A stretch of 64,000 bases of DNA from contig OX438758.1 of NCBI GenBank assembly GCA_949316235.1, forward strand, positions 12,309,731 through 12,373,730, in the 5' to 3' direction. Under the pieces are notes generated by a model. That model did no database searches. It had not been told where the DNA came from and was given only the letters and a program-made list of their open reading frames with translations. This document shows positions 32,798-44,423 of this stretch, piece after piece. The translations under genes were made by a program, and so were the position numbers. Within the stretch, counting starts at the first letter, position 1; every line of letters starts with the position of its first letter. This stretch comes from Oegoconia quadripuncta (lineage: Eukaryota > Arthropoda > Insecta > Lepidoptera > Autostichidae).

Positions 32798-35700
32798 ATG
32801 ACTAGGTTAGTACATTCTACACATTTTTATCTTTCTATCCGTTATGATTTATGTGGAGACGAGCTTTTTTCGTAGGTTTAATTGATTGTTTTTATCTTTA
32901 TCTCTTGTTTATCTTTGATTTTAGTCTTTATTTCGATATTCGTGATGACCAGTGGCCGTTGGTGTACGACAATAAGTATAATGTTTCTTTTATGGGCCTT
33001 GAGAAGTTCCATGTCTTCGATGCTAAGAAATGGCGCAATATCATTCAAGTAAGTATGGTCTATTAAAGCTGATAAGAAAAAAATAAAAAAAGGGGCACTG
33101 AGACATAAAAAAGTCTGCAAAAACATGTATTTTTTTTTTCCACTTATTTCACTGTGACTAAATTTTACTCTCAGTAGTTATAAGGCTCCAAAAACAAGAT
33201 GTGTAGTCATTAAACCTATTAAAGTGTTGGACCTTTCATTACTGCCAACAGTTGGCACTGGGGGTTCTCAGACCAGTCTTCTCTGAATGTATCTTTTTTT
33301 TTATTATGATTGACTGGATTCGCATTTGACTGCAATCTCACCTGATGGAAAGTGAGGATGTGCTCGAAAGTGAAGCATGCGATCCCAGTAAATGCCATTC
33401 ACTCTGCTCTTGAAAATCCCAAGGTTGTAGGATTCAGGAAAGACTGATGCCGGAAGGGAGGTCCATGCCTTGGCTTTTCGGTGATGATGAATAAAGAATT
33501 GAACTTCTTAGTGCGAATGTTGGGTATATTAACTATATTCGGGTGGAATCCCTCCCCACGCCTAGTAGTAGTATCTTATCTGAGTTGTCTTGCTACATCC
33601 TCCTTAACATCACGTTTTAAAAGTTGGGATACTGCTATAATGGTTTTAAAGACACCTTGTTCTCATAAAAACAAATCGTCGTTTAAAATTTACCATCGCG
33701 AATATGCAAATGTTACCTTAACTTTTTGAACTTATGGATAAAGAATAAAATGATGTTGCATCAATCGCATAAAAACTGCTACACAATATAGTTAATGGAC
33801 ACATATTAAATACCCACCTTGTCACAAATTTTGGACTTTTTGTGCCTCGTTAGCGTATGAAACATACTAAACTCTTTAGTACTTCTACCCACCACACTAG
33901 ATATGCTGAAAACTGCCCTGTGACTCATGTATTCATAAACTATAATAAACAATTCTCACATTTAGATCCATTCAGTCTTTCGAAAGCTGCATTTTGTATC
34001 TAGGGTTACAAAATGTGTAAAGAACAAGAATGATTCATGATATAAATTTAGTAATGAACTATAATGTGAAGTAATATATTGAGACCTGTTATTGGCAATA
34101 TTTATGTATTACTTGTTACTTTGTACCTACTTACTATTAAGACAGCTGTTGGTTTCTTGAATAAATAAAATAAATTAAAAAAAAAGTATGTCATCCTATC
34201 AGAAGCCATTAAAAATTGTGGGTGCACAAACTAGTGATTGGTCAATTCAACAAAATTAGGATTTATCTTTTCCCGTAAAGTTGTGAAAATGCATGTTTGT
34301 GGCTTTGTAATATAAGCGACAATATGTCACTTACATCATCACTGACAAGATAATATGCAGAGTCAATTAGAGTGTGAATTGATTGAACAAATTATTTTTC
34401 ATTGATGAAGGTCAGTTATTATAAAGATGTGCTCCCACATAAATATTTCATCATCATGAATTTGTAATTAGTTTTGTTGTTTGAATAATGTAATGTGAAT
34501 ATTGTTATTTAATATATTTACAATGCCCTCATTTTGCCTCATTTTGGATTGGTGGATTTGTATCATATTAGTGGCCACAGTTTGTATTCTCATGCCACTA
34601 TAGGCCAACAACTTGGGTTAACGATTGCCTCCAATAGAAATCAGCTGGAACCAACTGTTTCCAACTAGGTATTGGTTATTGTTATTTAACTTCAGTAATT
34701 GAAAGCGATATCGAATGCAACTGCATCATGTGTTTCCATTGATACAAAACTATTCTACCAATATTATATTTTTCAGCATTTAAAAGATGCCGATTTCATT
34801 ACTGATGATGTGCTGGTAAAGCCTATGGAAGCCCAGAAGGAGGACCTGCTGCTTGTGCACACTAAAAAGTATTTAAAGTCTCTAAAAGTGAGTTTTTAAA
34901 ATTTTAAATACAGGAATTTCATTTCAACTTCACATGCATTGTCTGAATGCAGTCACTCAAACTATACTTAATCACATCTCTCTGCTGGTTGGATAGCAAA
35001 GTAATTAATGCCCAGATATTGTCTCAAAAGCGATTATTACTTAACTTCTATCACAATTGTTGTTAACTGAAGGTGAGGTCAAAACCAAAGGTGAGTCCCA
35101 CCTACCTATAGATTCTCTAGATTGGACCGACTATCTTGTCTATTTGAAGCATACAGAAGTTAATATTATAATTTACTGCTTGTAGAAGCTGGCTGTGTGG
35201 TTCCTAGAAAATAGAACTAACCAGTCCTTTCCTTAAAAGGCGAATAAGCGATCGTGAGCTTAATAGTATAGACTAGTCATGGTCAGCAGCTCTTAAAATA
35301 ATCTGTCATCACAACCCACATCGCCCAGTATATCAATAGAGACTTATTAACTCCATGGGATTCATCCATCCAATTATAGTAGTGAAGTTCTATATGCATT
35401 GATGTGATGAGGGCGGCAGAGTTAGATGAGATGGTGGTTGTTAGCTAGGTTTACCAAGTACTGCAAGGCTACTACAACTATGAGTGATTCGAGTGAGAAA
35501 GAGTCGCGCGCGACTAAGTCTCTTGCAGCTGATTGGCTGTCGCTTGACATCCGCCAATCGACTTTGAAAGATGTAGGCTATGTCGCACGCGACTCTATGT
35601 CACTCGAGTCGCGCTAAGTTGTATGCACCCCACTGAGGATTAAACCTGCTAGCTGCCAATCAAGCAATATAATATATTTTGATATTTTATGTTCCAGTGG

Positions 35701-38700
35701 AGCACAAAAGTGGCTATCATAGCAGAGGTCCCTGTTCTAGCATGTCTACCAAACCCACTGGTGCAACATGCATATCTAAGGCCAATGAGGTAACTGCAAT
35801 TAATTATTGTGGCTATATTAAGAAGCTATTGTAGTGTGATGGATGACTAGTTGAAAGAATAGTGTACAACCATGGAGTAATATTATACAAGGAAGTCTCA
35901 AACACGCGGGGGTGAAAAAATGTCAAGATTGAGATGAACTTGAGTTGGCACTTGGGATAACAATTGTCATTGGCAGAATTTATTGTTGTAAAAGAGCATG
36001 ACATACATAAAAAGACACAAAAAAAATACAAATATTTTGATTGTAATAATTAAGCATAAACTACAGGAGGTAACATAGAAATCTACATACATACAAACAT
36101 TACCCTCTTTTTTGGGGCTGTCGGGTAATAAAAAGATTACTAAGTATTTCTATTTCAAAATTCTTTGAGCCATACTTTTGAATATTTGGAAGCAAATGTC
36201 ATATTTTGTAGGCATTATGTACGATTTTTTGCAGTAGAATGTGTATATATTCTAGGGACCAAGATCAAATTTAACGACATCTTAGACTTCAAAGTCAGTC
36301 AAGTCTTTTAGCCTATAGGAGGTGACCTACATACAAATCTACATACGCGCGAGATCTACATATTGCTTTCCTATGGAGGCCTATGTTTGTCCTGTAGTTG
36401 ATATGATAATAGTGACATAGAGTTCCATAGGTGTACAAAAATGATGTAACAAATCATCCAGCATATACCAATGACGTCGACCAAAACCTGTTATCTCCAG
36501 ACTCCAGACTGGCGGCTCAGTACTGGCTGGCAAGCTGGCTCTGGAGCGCGGGTGGGCCATCAACGTGGGCGGCGGTTTCCACCACTGCAGCAGCGACAGC
36601 GGCGGCGGTTTCTGCCCCTATGCTGACATTACAATGCTCATACATTTCCTCGTCCTGCATGAGATGATACGTAGCGCTATGATCGTCGATTTGGATGCCC
36701 ATCAGGTAATAACATTTTTCTACTCCTGCAATGTAAATACCTTTTACGACACTAAAAACTGTTCGAAATGGCACACATGGCATCGCAAGTGTTGTTTAAT
36801 ATTTCATTACAGCATTATTTTCCATTATAATAAAGTGATAATCGAAATCGTTATTTAGAAGTTGGCTAGCAAACCCTGGGCGGCGGCGGGCGCCGGCTCG
36901 CCGCTCCATCCTGGTAACTGGAACTCATGTTTTCCAGTTTTATTATTCGTTATTTAAAATTATGGTATAATCGTAAAAATACCATCGTATTTATGTGTTC
37001 ATCATCTCAGCCCGTAGACATCCCACTGCAGGCATATACGAACCCTGCGAATCCCGCCAGTCGCATATCAATCTTCGGCAGGCGCGTGGGTCAAAGATGG
37101 TTTTGAAAAAAAAAATAATTAAAGTATCTATGCCAATAACTTTCTATATCACTTACCTAATATGCTCTATTTTTTTCCTTACGGTAAAAATACCCATCCG
37201 ATATGTAGGAGAAGGTCTAAAGCGAAATTAAGTTAGAATAGAATCTACCCGTCGCTCCCCGTTGGAGTCGATAAAGGCGACTAAGGGACTTTCAATCAAA
37301 AAAACATCTATAGTTTTGCACGTTTCCCTGCATCCCCTGTCACGTGTGCATTTCTGTATATTTCATAGGATGAACCGTGGATATTGTTTCAATTATCAAA
37401 TTTAATTTTGGGAACATCCAGACACTATTGTTTGGTATAACTCTGACTACCCCATTTGGGATAGATATCGAGACGTTAGGTATGTAGGTTTAGTAATTTC
37501 TTTAATTATATTTGATTTAACAATCTTATCTGAATGACGTTATGTATGTTGTATGTTATTGTTTAACTAAAATTTATCTATCACATGATGATAATACACC
37601 GATCAGATGTAAAGGAAAATACAACAAAATCCAACCTAGACCCTCAAACAATGTCATCAAAGTTAAGCCTGCTACCTTAATTGTGTTGCCGACTGTACAT
37701 AATCCGTTCGTTTTCGAATCCTAATAGGTAATCATAAGTTTGACATTGGTTAATTTATTTTTGGTTCTTTTTCCATTAATTGAAAAATACAAAGATCTTA
37801 GATCTATTCTTACCACTTCTCTGAAACTGTATTTTCTTATCTGTTGTGCAATAAAGTGTATTTGTATTGTATAGTATCATGAAGCCTAATCTCTTTACTT
37901 TTTTCTGTGTCATTTTTTCACTTTGCAGCACGCATTTCATTATGTTTCCTCGTACAGGGTAACGGGTACGAACGCGACTTTCTCGATGTCCCCGAGGTGT
38001 ACATAATGGACATGTACAATAAGTACATTTACCCGATGGACCGGTTCGCCAGGCGCGCCATCCGCCGGAAGGTCGAGCTAGGAAATAAGGTCGAGGATCT
38101 GGAATATATGCTGAAGTTGAGACTGTGAGTACGTAATACATATTTGAATAACATTTCAGATCGTTGATGTCATTGTCTCTAGAAACAGTGGGTCTACGGC
38201 CAGTGGAGTGCACAGCGTTTTGTCACAAGTTAGGCAGAATACAACTACAAAATAATAACTTACTCCTATATAGCAGTCTTCGCAACGGTTTAGAATTTAT
38301 AAAAAACTACCTATGCCAATACCTTCATTTCACTTACCAGAAGGGCAATTCTCATAATATCTCGTATTACAATTACAGTCAAAATTCAGTTTGGATCCAG
38401 TCTCGATCTCCTAAATGTCAAATATGACATTAAATATAAAGATTCGTAATGTAATTATATCGAAATGTGATCGAAAGTTGAACAAAGCTCTCACTATTAA
38501 ATGTTCAGTATTGCCCAGCTGAAGTGATATAAGTAGTTTTTTGACAAATGTGAAAGGGAATAAATAGAAGGAAGCAAGCGCATATTTGACGAACTGTCAA
38601 TTTTTTTAATCTCGAACTTGATGTTAAAAGCTTTGTTCAGTTTTCGATCACATTTCGATATAATCACATTACAAACATTTATATTGTAGTACGAGAATGA

Positions 38701-41700
38701 CATATTTGACATTTGGAGACCGAGACTAGATCCGAATTGAATTTTGACTGTAATTCTATTAAGAGATATTACGAGAATTGTCCTTCTGATATGCCCTATT
38801 TTTTCCCTTACGGTAAATAACTCACCGGTATATTCTTAAGACCACTAAATTATCGTTATTTTCTGCAACATGTGAAGGATATATCAAACGAAATGAACGA
38901 AGCCTGTTAATGGTTTTAAACTATCTGAAGCATTTGACTACCGATTGGTGTAGTGCATAGTCACCCGTTAGCGAAACCAACGGCAACCCATTTTAAACCA
39001 TGAGACTGAACCACAGATTACCAATAAGTTACTAAAGTAAACTGAACTGTAAAAAGTTTGAAGGTTCAATTAAGTCAAAAATGCTTTATTTTGTAGAAGT
39101 TGGTGATTTGTGGCAAATAAAAGATGGATTTAACAAAAATACTGTGTTTTATTTCGTTAGTTTCATTAGCACAATTAGCAGACATTGGTGGAAGAAAAAA
39201 AAGAGGGGTTCGCATTTATCGACGACCGATTGGTGTAGTGGATAGTGACTCTGACAGCGAAACCAACGGTTGCGGGTTCGAATCCCGCTAGGGGTTAATG
39301 TTTGTATGATGAATACGAACATTTATTCCAGAGTCATGAATGTTTATATAAATATTTATGTATGTTTATCAGTTATCTAGTATCCATAGTACAAGTTTTG
39401 CTTACTTTGGAACTAGATGATTGGTGTAATGTCTTCTACCTACCTACACTATACTACAATACAATACAATGCAATGCTATGCTATGCTATGCTATGCTAT
39501 GCTATGCTATGCTATGCTATACTATACTATACTATACTATACTATACTATACTATACTATACTATACTATACTATACTATACTATACTATACTATACTAT
39601 ACTATACTATACTATACTATACTATACTATACTATACTATACTATACTACAATAGTAAAAAATTTCTATTCACATTCTATACAATAATTTAAAAGAAATT
39701 ACTCGATATTTGCACAGCACTAATCAATAGTAATGACAATGAGTAATTGACGACGACGCATAATCACCCAGGAGGTGAAAGTATAAAAAATAATTCCCAA
39801 GTAAATTCGATCTTGTGGATTATTTGTTCATCGTTACCTACTATCGGCATGTAAAAAGAACAGAATACCCGTCTCTTCCAGTGGGTGCCAAAAGGCGACT
39901 ATGGGACTTTCCACCAAAAAACATCATACATTTGCACGTTCTAACGGTGATGGGCTCACCCCGTCACATGTGCATTTCTGTATACTAATGTTTGGGATAT
40001 CTCTGATCAGTGGCGTGCCCTCCATACAGGCAGAAAGGCAGTGCCTACCCTAGCAAATTGTAAGCTTTCCTCGAAATGCATTATCAGGACAGCTGATTCT
40101 TACTAATATGATTAGAAAATATTTTAAACAGTTGCGATAATTGCTAAAAGAGTAAGTTACTATTTTGTAATTGTACCAGCATATTTTATCATTCAGCCTA
40201 ACCTGTGACAAAACATTGGGCACGCTACTGTCTCTGACCACCCCATTTGGGATAAAGGTCATGACGTTATGAATGTAACCTATAATATACTTTAACACAT
40301 CGCAAAGTTTTACCGACGGAGAAAATGTCCCCATATAAAGAAAATCCTTGTTGATTGGATTAGAAGAGTTTTTACGTATGTTGTCAACTCATCTGATTGC
40401 TAGTACTTCCTAACATATGGGCACGTAGAGACAAGTTACCATAATATCGATTATTCTATCACATTCTAGGAACTTGAAAGCAGCATTGAACGAATTCAAG
40501 CCCGACATATTGGTGTACAATGCTGGAACTGATATATTGGATTCGGACCCACTCGGTCATATGAGGATCAGTGAAATTGTAAGTGAACAAATATATTTTT
40601 TTTATACACGACGGGTTAGCACTTGACACTTAGCACTCAATCACACCTGAAGTTAAGTGAAGATTAGACCGAAGGTGGAAGCGTACTGACTCGATAACCC
40701 CATCTTATGAGGGGGACTGGCTATCTTATCTCTGACAACCAGAACACAACAATGCTATTACATTGTTGTTTGGCGGCAGACTGAGATAAGATGGTGGTAG
40801 CTAGCCAGGCGGACAAAACACGAAACAACTGTTCTTATACTTCGCAGGCACATATATTGAAATCATTTGCACATCAATGATTTTAGAGTAAATAATTGCA
40901 AAATTCTCGATCCAGCAGTGCCCTGCATGAGTACACATTCATACGCATTAACATTCGAGTTTATATATTTCTTCAAAATAACATTGTATGGAACATCCTT
41001 ACGGCACAGTGATGTCGATTCGGATGTACACCAACTAAACTAAACTATACTAAAACCTGTTTTAAAGTAGTACTGTCTCTTTCCCCCTGGAACAGTATAC
41101 GACGCCACCACTCCAAAACTGGTTTTAGTTTAGTTGTACATCCGAATAGACACCAGTGTATGCTGGTCATTTTCAGAAATTTATGTATCAGACGATAACT
41201 TTAGGCTGTGGTCAAATCTGGCGGTAATTTCGCGCGAGGAATTCCGCGAAGTGATTTCCGCTCCAACCACAGCTCCACCAAGCTTTCTTTCATCTATGCT
41301 GTGTTGGTAAAGGAGCACAGTAAAGTGGATATTCTAGAGATGTGTGTTTACGAAACTTGTGACGAAACAAAATAGACCACATATTTTTATAGGAATATTC
41401 TATTATTTGAAAGAAAGAAAGTATTTATTTGGATTTCTGCTATAAGACTATTTTATACATAAGTTTACAATACACTAAATCCAACAAGGTCTCCACTCAG
41501 CATGTGTCGGGTTGGAGCAACCACGACGCTGGTATTCAGTGGAGCCGAAAGGCAGAGTGGTGCCACTGTACTACTTAATATTAACACAACTCTCCATTGC
41601 AACTACCCATAAACATCTATTTTTTACTTAATATAATTGTAGTGCTTTCTTAACTAATATTTAAATAATAAAAAATATTTAAATCTGTTGTAGATATATT

Positions 41701-42298
41701 GACACACAAATGAATATATAAGAATATATTTCAGTGTTCAATACACATTGTCGCACTGTACCTTAATTATAAAATTAGTTTCGTACATTAAACAAATCAT
41801 AAGCAGAAATTCTCAAATAATAAGGTATTTATTGCGTTCATGAGCGGTAATGTGTCACTGTGGAAATCTATGGGGGCCTATGTTCAGCAGTGGATGTCCT
41901 GTGGCTGTGGGTTTACAACCTTGTCAGCGTGGTAATGACGCCGAAACACGGGAGTAACTAGCGATAACCATGTTTTCTTCACTTGTGCTTATAGATATTT
42001 CATACTATGCAGCGTCATACATAATTCAACCGCGTCTTCTGCTTATTTGACCACGGCTTTAAATTGTGACCTATTTTACAGTAGATATACGAGGATATAT
42101 TTCTTATAATTGAAACATTTCCAGGGTATAGTCAAAAGGGATGAATTCGTATTCGAAATGTGCAAGGAACGCAAAATTCCAATAGTAATGCTTACAAGTG
42201 GAGGGTATTTGCGGAAAACTGCCCGAATCATAGCGGCTTCCATCATGAATCTGCGCAAGAAAGGTTTAATTACAGGCAGTAATTCTAAGGATGGATAA
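32798..42298 (+). CDS. HDAC11: Histone deacetylase 11 (class IV; 8 coding exons, 329 aa)
   Basis: Exons 32798-32805, 32925-33048, 34777-34887, 35698-35789, 36501-36705, 37958-38124, 40470-40578, 42125-42298 (stop TAA), 990 nt. The first coding exon is 8 nt (ATGACTAG) and joins in phase 2. Landmarks: NVSFMGLEKFHVFDAKKW near the N-terminus; INVGGGFHHCSSDSGGGF with the catalytic His pair at 139-140; DLDAHQGNG with metal ligands Asp177 and His179; YNAGTDIL with the third ligand Asp257; TSGGY with the transition-state Tyr300. All catalytic residues are present, so it should be active. Family knowledge: HDAC11 is the sole class IV member, a zinc-dependent enzyme whose strongest activity is removal of long-chain fatty acyl groups from lysine. 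Human HDAC11 is 347 aa. An alternative start at 32851, read through, would add a hydrophobic leader foreign to the family. Confidence 0.96.
33300..33520 (+). repeat. LINE-like 3' end repeat (plus copy)
   Basis: GCATGCGATCCCAGTAAATG, CTCTGCTCTTGAAAATCCCA and GAACTTCTTAGTGCGAATG match the minus copy at 17800-18035. It lies in HDAC11 intron 2. Confidence 0.65.
35445..35625. mobile_element. MITE-like repeat with imperfect palindrome
   Basis: GCAAGGCTACTACAACTATGAG at one end faces CGCTAAGTTGTATGCACCC at the other. Internal TAGGCTATGTCGCACGCGACTC is shared with 56922-57085, where the ends are cleaner (GGCTGCTACAAC / GTTGTAGTAGCC). It lies in HDAC11 intron 3. Confidence 0.6.
37230..37480 (+). repeat. 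Interspersed repeat (LINE-like 3' end)
   Basis: CTACCCGTCGCTCCC, AAGGCGACTAAGGGACTTTC, GTCACGTGTGCATTTCTGTAT and ACCCCATTTGGGATAGATATCG match the copy at 39868-40275. That copy is split by a hAT-type element. Confidence 0.6.
38335..38800. mobile_element. Long foldback element, about 460 bp
   Basis: The left arm (AAGGGCAATTCTCATAATATCTC, ATTACAGTCAAAATTCA, ATCGAAATGTGATCG, AACAAAGCT) recurs inverted in the right arm (AGCTTTGTTC, CGATCACATTTCGAT, TGAATTTTGACTGTAAT, GAGATATTACGAGAATTGTCCTT). Arms are roughly 180 bp. It interrupts an older repeat: CTATGCCAATACC.. on the left and ATATGCCCTATTTTTTCCC on the right occur joined at 37127-37190. Confidence 0.8.
38937..39000 (+). mobile_element. SINE family B head fragment
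   Basis: CTACCGATTGGTGTAGTGCATAGTCACC and GCGAAACCAACGG match the head of the copy at 39221. Confidence 0.6.
39221..39440 (+). mobile_element. SINE family B
   Basis: CGACCGATTGGTGTAGTGGATAG, B box GGGTTCGAATCCCGC, GAATACGAACATTTATTCC, TATCTAGTATCC, TTGGAACTAGATGATTGGTG. Its 3' end runs directly into the pentanucleotide array. Confidence 0.85.
39468..39650. repeat. Compound pentanucleotide microsatellite (GCTAT)n(ACTAT)n
   Basis: About 9 uninterrupted GCTAT units switch cleanly at about 39521 to about 26 ACTAT units. The only change is one G-to-A per unit. All frames are open, so the Tyr/Thr/Ile/Leu-rich ORFs over it are artefacts. It lies in HDAC11 intron 6. Confidence 0.98.
39868..40275 (+). 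repeat. Interspersed repeat split by a hAT-type element
   Basis: TACCCGTCTCTTCCAGTGGG, AAAGGCGACTATGGGACTTTC and CACATGTGCATTTCTGTAT on the left; after the insert, ACCACCCCATTTGGGATAAAGGTC on the right. The uninterrupted relative is at 37230-37480. Confidence 0.65.
40008..40230. mobile_element. hAT-type nonautonomous element, 223 bp
   Basis: Terminal repeats CAGTGGCGTGCCC and GGGCACGCTACTG are inverted with one mismatch. The 8-bp flanks TCTCTGAT / TCTCTGAC form a target duplication. Related copies are at 51691-52079. Confidence 0.85.
40594..40818 (-). mobile_element. SINE family A, headless copy
   Basis: T-run tail, GACGGGTTAGCACTTGACAC, CACACCTGAAGTTAAGTGAAG, GGTGGTAGCTAGCCAGGCGGACA. The tRNA head is absent. 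It lies just after HDAC11 exon 7. Confidence 0.85.
41011..41158. mobile_element. MITE with TCGGATGTACA inverted ends, second copy
   Basis: GTGATGTCGATTCGGATGTACA on the left, TGTACATCCGAATAGACACCAG on the right. It lies in HDAC11 intron 7. Confidence 0.75.
41410..41580 (-). mobile_element. LINE-like 3' end (minus orientation)
   Basis: On the minus strand it ends AAATAAATACTTTCTTTCTTTC, a signal plus simple tail. Upstream lies GGCACCACTCTGCCTTTCGG. No coding frame remains. Confidence 0.45.
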
Positions 42299-42660
42299 GT
42301 TTGTAATTTAGTTGTTACCTGTGTTACAAGGGCCAACATGTTACCCTAAAGTGTCTCCATGTCATGGCCTTCATCCACTAGACTTCCTGCTGGATTCATC
42401 ACAAGTTACATGGCCAAAATGTACTCCATGTGATCTCCACCCCTAGGCTCTTGTGGGAAAATTTAACAAGAGTGAAGTAAAAGCTTATGTATCTAATACA
42501 TGACGTTTAGATCTCATAATCGAAGTACCTAATTAAAGTGCCAAATTAATTTATCATTCCAAAGATATTATATATCTAAAAATGTTCTTCTAGTCTCTCA
42601 TAGTACTTATTATTGTGTGATATATAATATTTTATATTTTGATTGCGATTTATTTTTGCA

Positions 42661-42666
42661 AATAAA
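42661..42666 (+). terminator. Candidate polyadenylation signal of HDAC11
   Basis: AATAAA 363 nt after the stop codon; no better candidate lies closer. Confidence 0.35.
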
Positions 42667-44423
42667 TAATATTTTTCATCTAATTAATTGTTTCAATTAA
42701 ACCACCTGAGTTCGTAAATTAACCACATTTATTAAACACACAAAAACATTTATAATAATTACTAGCAAATAATGAAATATACACCACAAAATTTGCCATG
42801 ATTAACAAAACAGTTCATATCCTGTGGATTTGGTAATACCTACTCTGTACGAATAACAAATTTTAAACAAATAGCAATACCATATACTTTAATATTTATT
42901 TATTCACTATAAATAGAATTCTGCGGTTCTATGGTGATGGAATTACATAAAAAATGAAATATTATGAACTGTAGAACGCGAAAGAGAATCGACCCTACGT
43001 CAGGCGCGGGTTTACCGCAGCCAGCAGACTATTGCAAATGATTTACACGCGACAGTTCTCGTCTAGGGTTGTCTAATATCGTTGACTTGTGAAACACAAG
43101 GACTATAATTTGTTTGAAAATGGTAAAACAACACACTTGCTGTTAAAAACTGGAGCATTATATAGGTAGTAGTGTATTCTGCAGAGAATAATCACATGTC
43201 ACAATAAAAAAGTTCACAAGAAAGATAAAGGCTGCAACTTTTTATAATTCAGGTTTTTTAAAAATAACGAGATAAACCATTTGTCTATTAGTTACACATA
43301 GAATATGCAATTCGATCACAGAAGAATATAGTTTGGTACCAGCTTGGAATGCGTACGGAATCTATTCAAGTTCTTAGTGTTTTATGGTTTTTACGTATGA
43401 AGCAGTGATGAAGTGAAAGTATTTCATTAAAACGCCTGGACAGATTTTGATACGGCTTTGTTCTATGAAGGTTCTTGTTTAGGTACGTTTTATAGTTGCA
43501 AGCTGATGCCTTCGATATTTTTATAAAACGTTAACGAACTTTTCGTAAGCTTTCTTGCCAACGGTTAGTATTTGACAACATGGGCTTACTTGTTAAACCC
43601 GGCTTTCTTGTGGATGTCAATTAAAAGTACGATGCCTAGTACTATTTCTGTGATCGCATCTAAAGAGGTTGATGAATGGCATGATATCCCGTTATCCTCT
43701 GGCAGCCATCTAAAGGTCCACTTTTATCTTTCCAATGAAAATAAAACTAAATAATAATGTATAGCAATGACCAAAGACGAAGACAGGACATGCCATGACC
43801 CTTTTTCTTACTGTCAATGAAAGCAGCTGTTTTATTATTACTGATACGTACAGTTTACGTCGGTAAATAACAGTATATCTCCCTCATCGTTCAATAAGAC
43901 TACATCCTGATGTTTAGCCAACAAAGACGAGGGACTGGGAATTGCTGCTACTGGATGGAAGTCAGCAATTAAATGAATTTGTCCTCCAGCCCCACACTCG
44001 CCAATTCACCTGTACATTTTGTATCGCTATCATTTGACAGACAGAATTTTCCCTTGATGCCTTCTACCCTCCGGACGCCCGCAAAATATGGTTGCAGTTT
44101 TCCATCGAATTAGTGGTCTTATTTCATATTCACCATTCGCTGATAAAGTTCCGAATAGCTAGTCTAGATTTAACTGCTAAGTAATTGTATCATCTGACAG
44201 ATAAAGACTGTTTATAACGTGAGTGAGGAAAGCTCTTCTTGTTCGTAGAAAAAATATCAGCCACTATAGTTTATAGCAGATATCTGTCATATTCCTATCT
44301 TAAACTATATCAGCAACAGGATGTATGACTCAAAAATGGCTACTTAAGGCAATTAGTCTTTATCTTTAGTCATTGATGTATAGTAATACAAATACGAGAT
44401 CATCGTCCCCTCGTGAGGTGGGT
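42667..44423. other. Convergent intergenic DNA between HDAC11 and RIB43A
   Basis: About 1.8 kb of AT-rich sequence. I see no gene, no RNA gene and no copy of the window's repeat families. Confidence 0.6.

Noticed and set aside
32851..33066. Alternative HDAC11 start with a hydrophobic leader
   Set aside because: It would read through an intron with good splice sites; the 8-nt exon at 32798 restores the family's normal N-terminus.
39302..39692. Three overlapping Tyr/Thr/Ile/Leu-rich frames
   Set aside because: A 5-bp repeat without stop codons is open in every frame; there is no coding signal outside the array.
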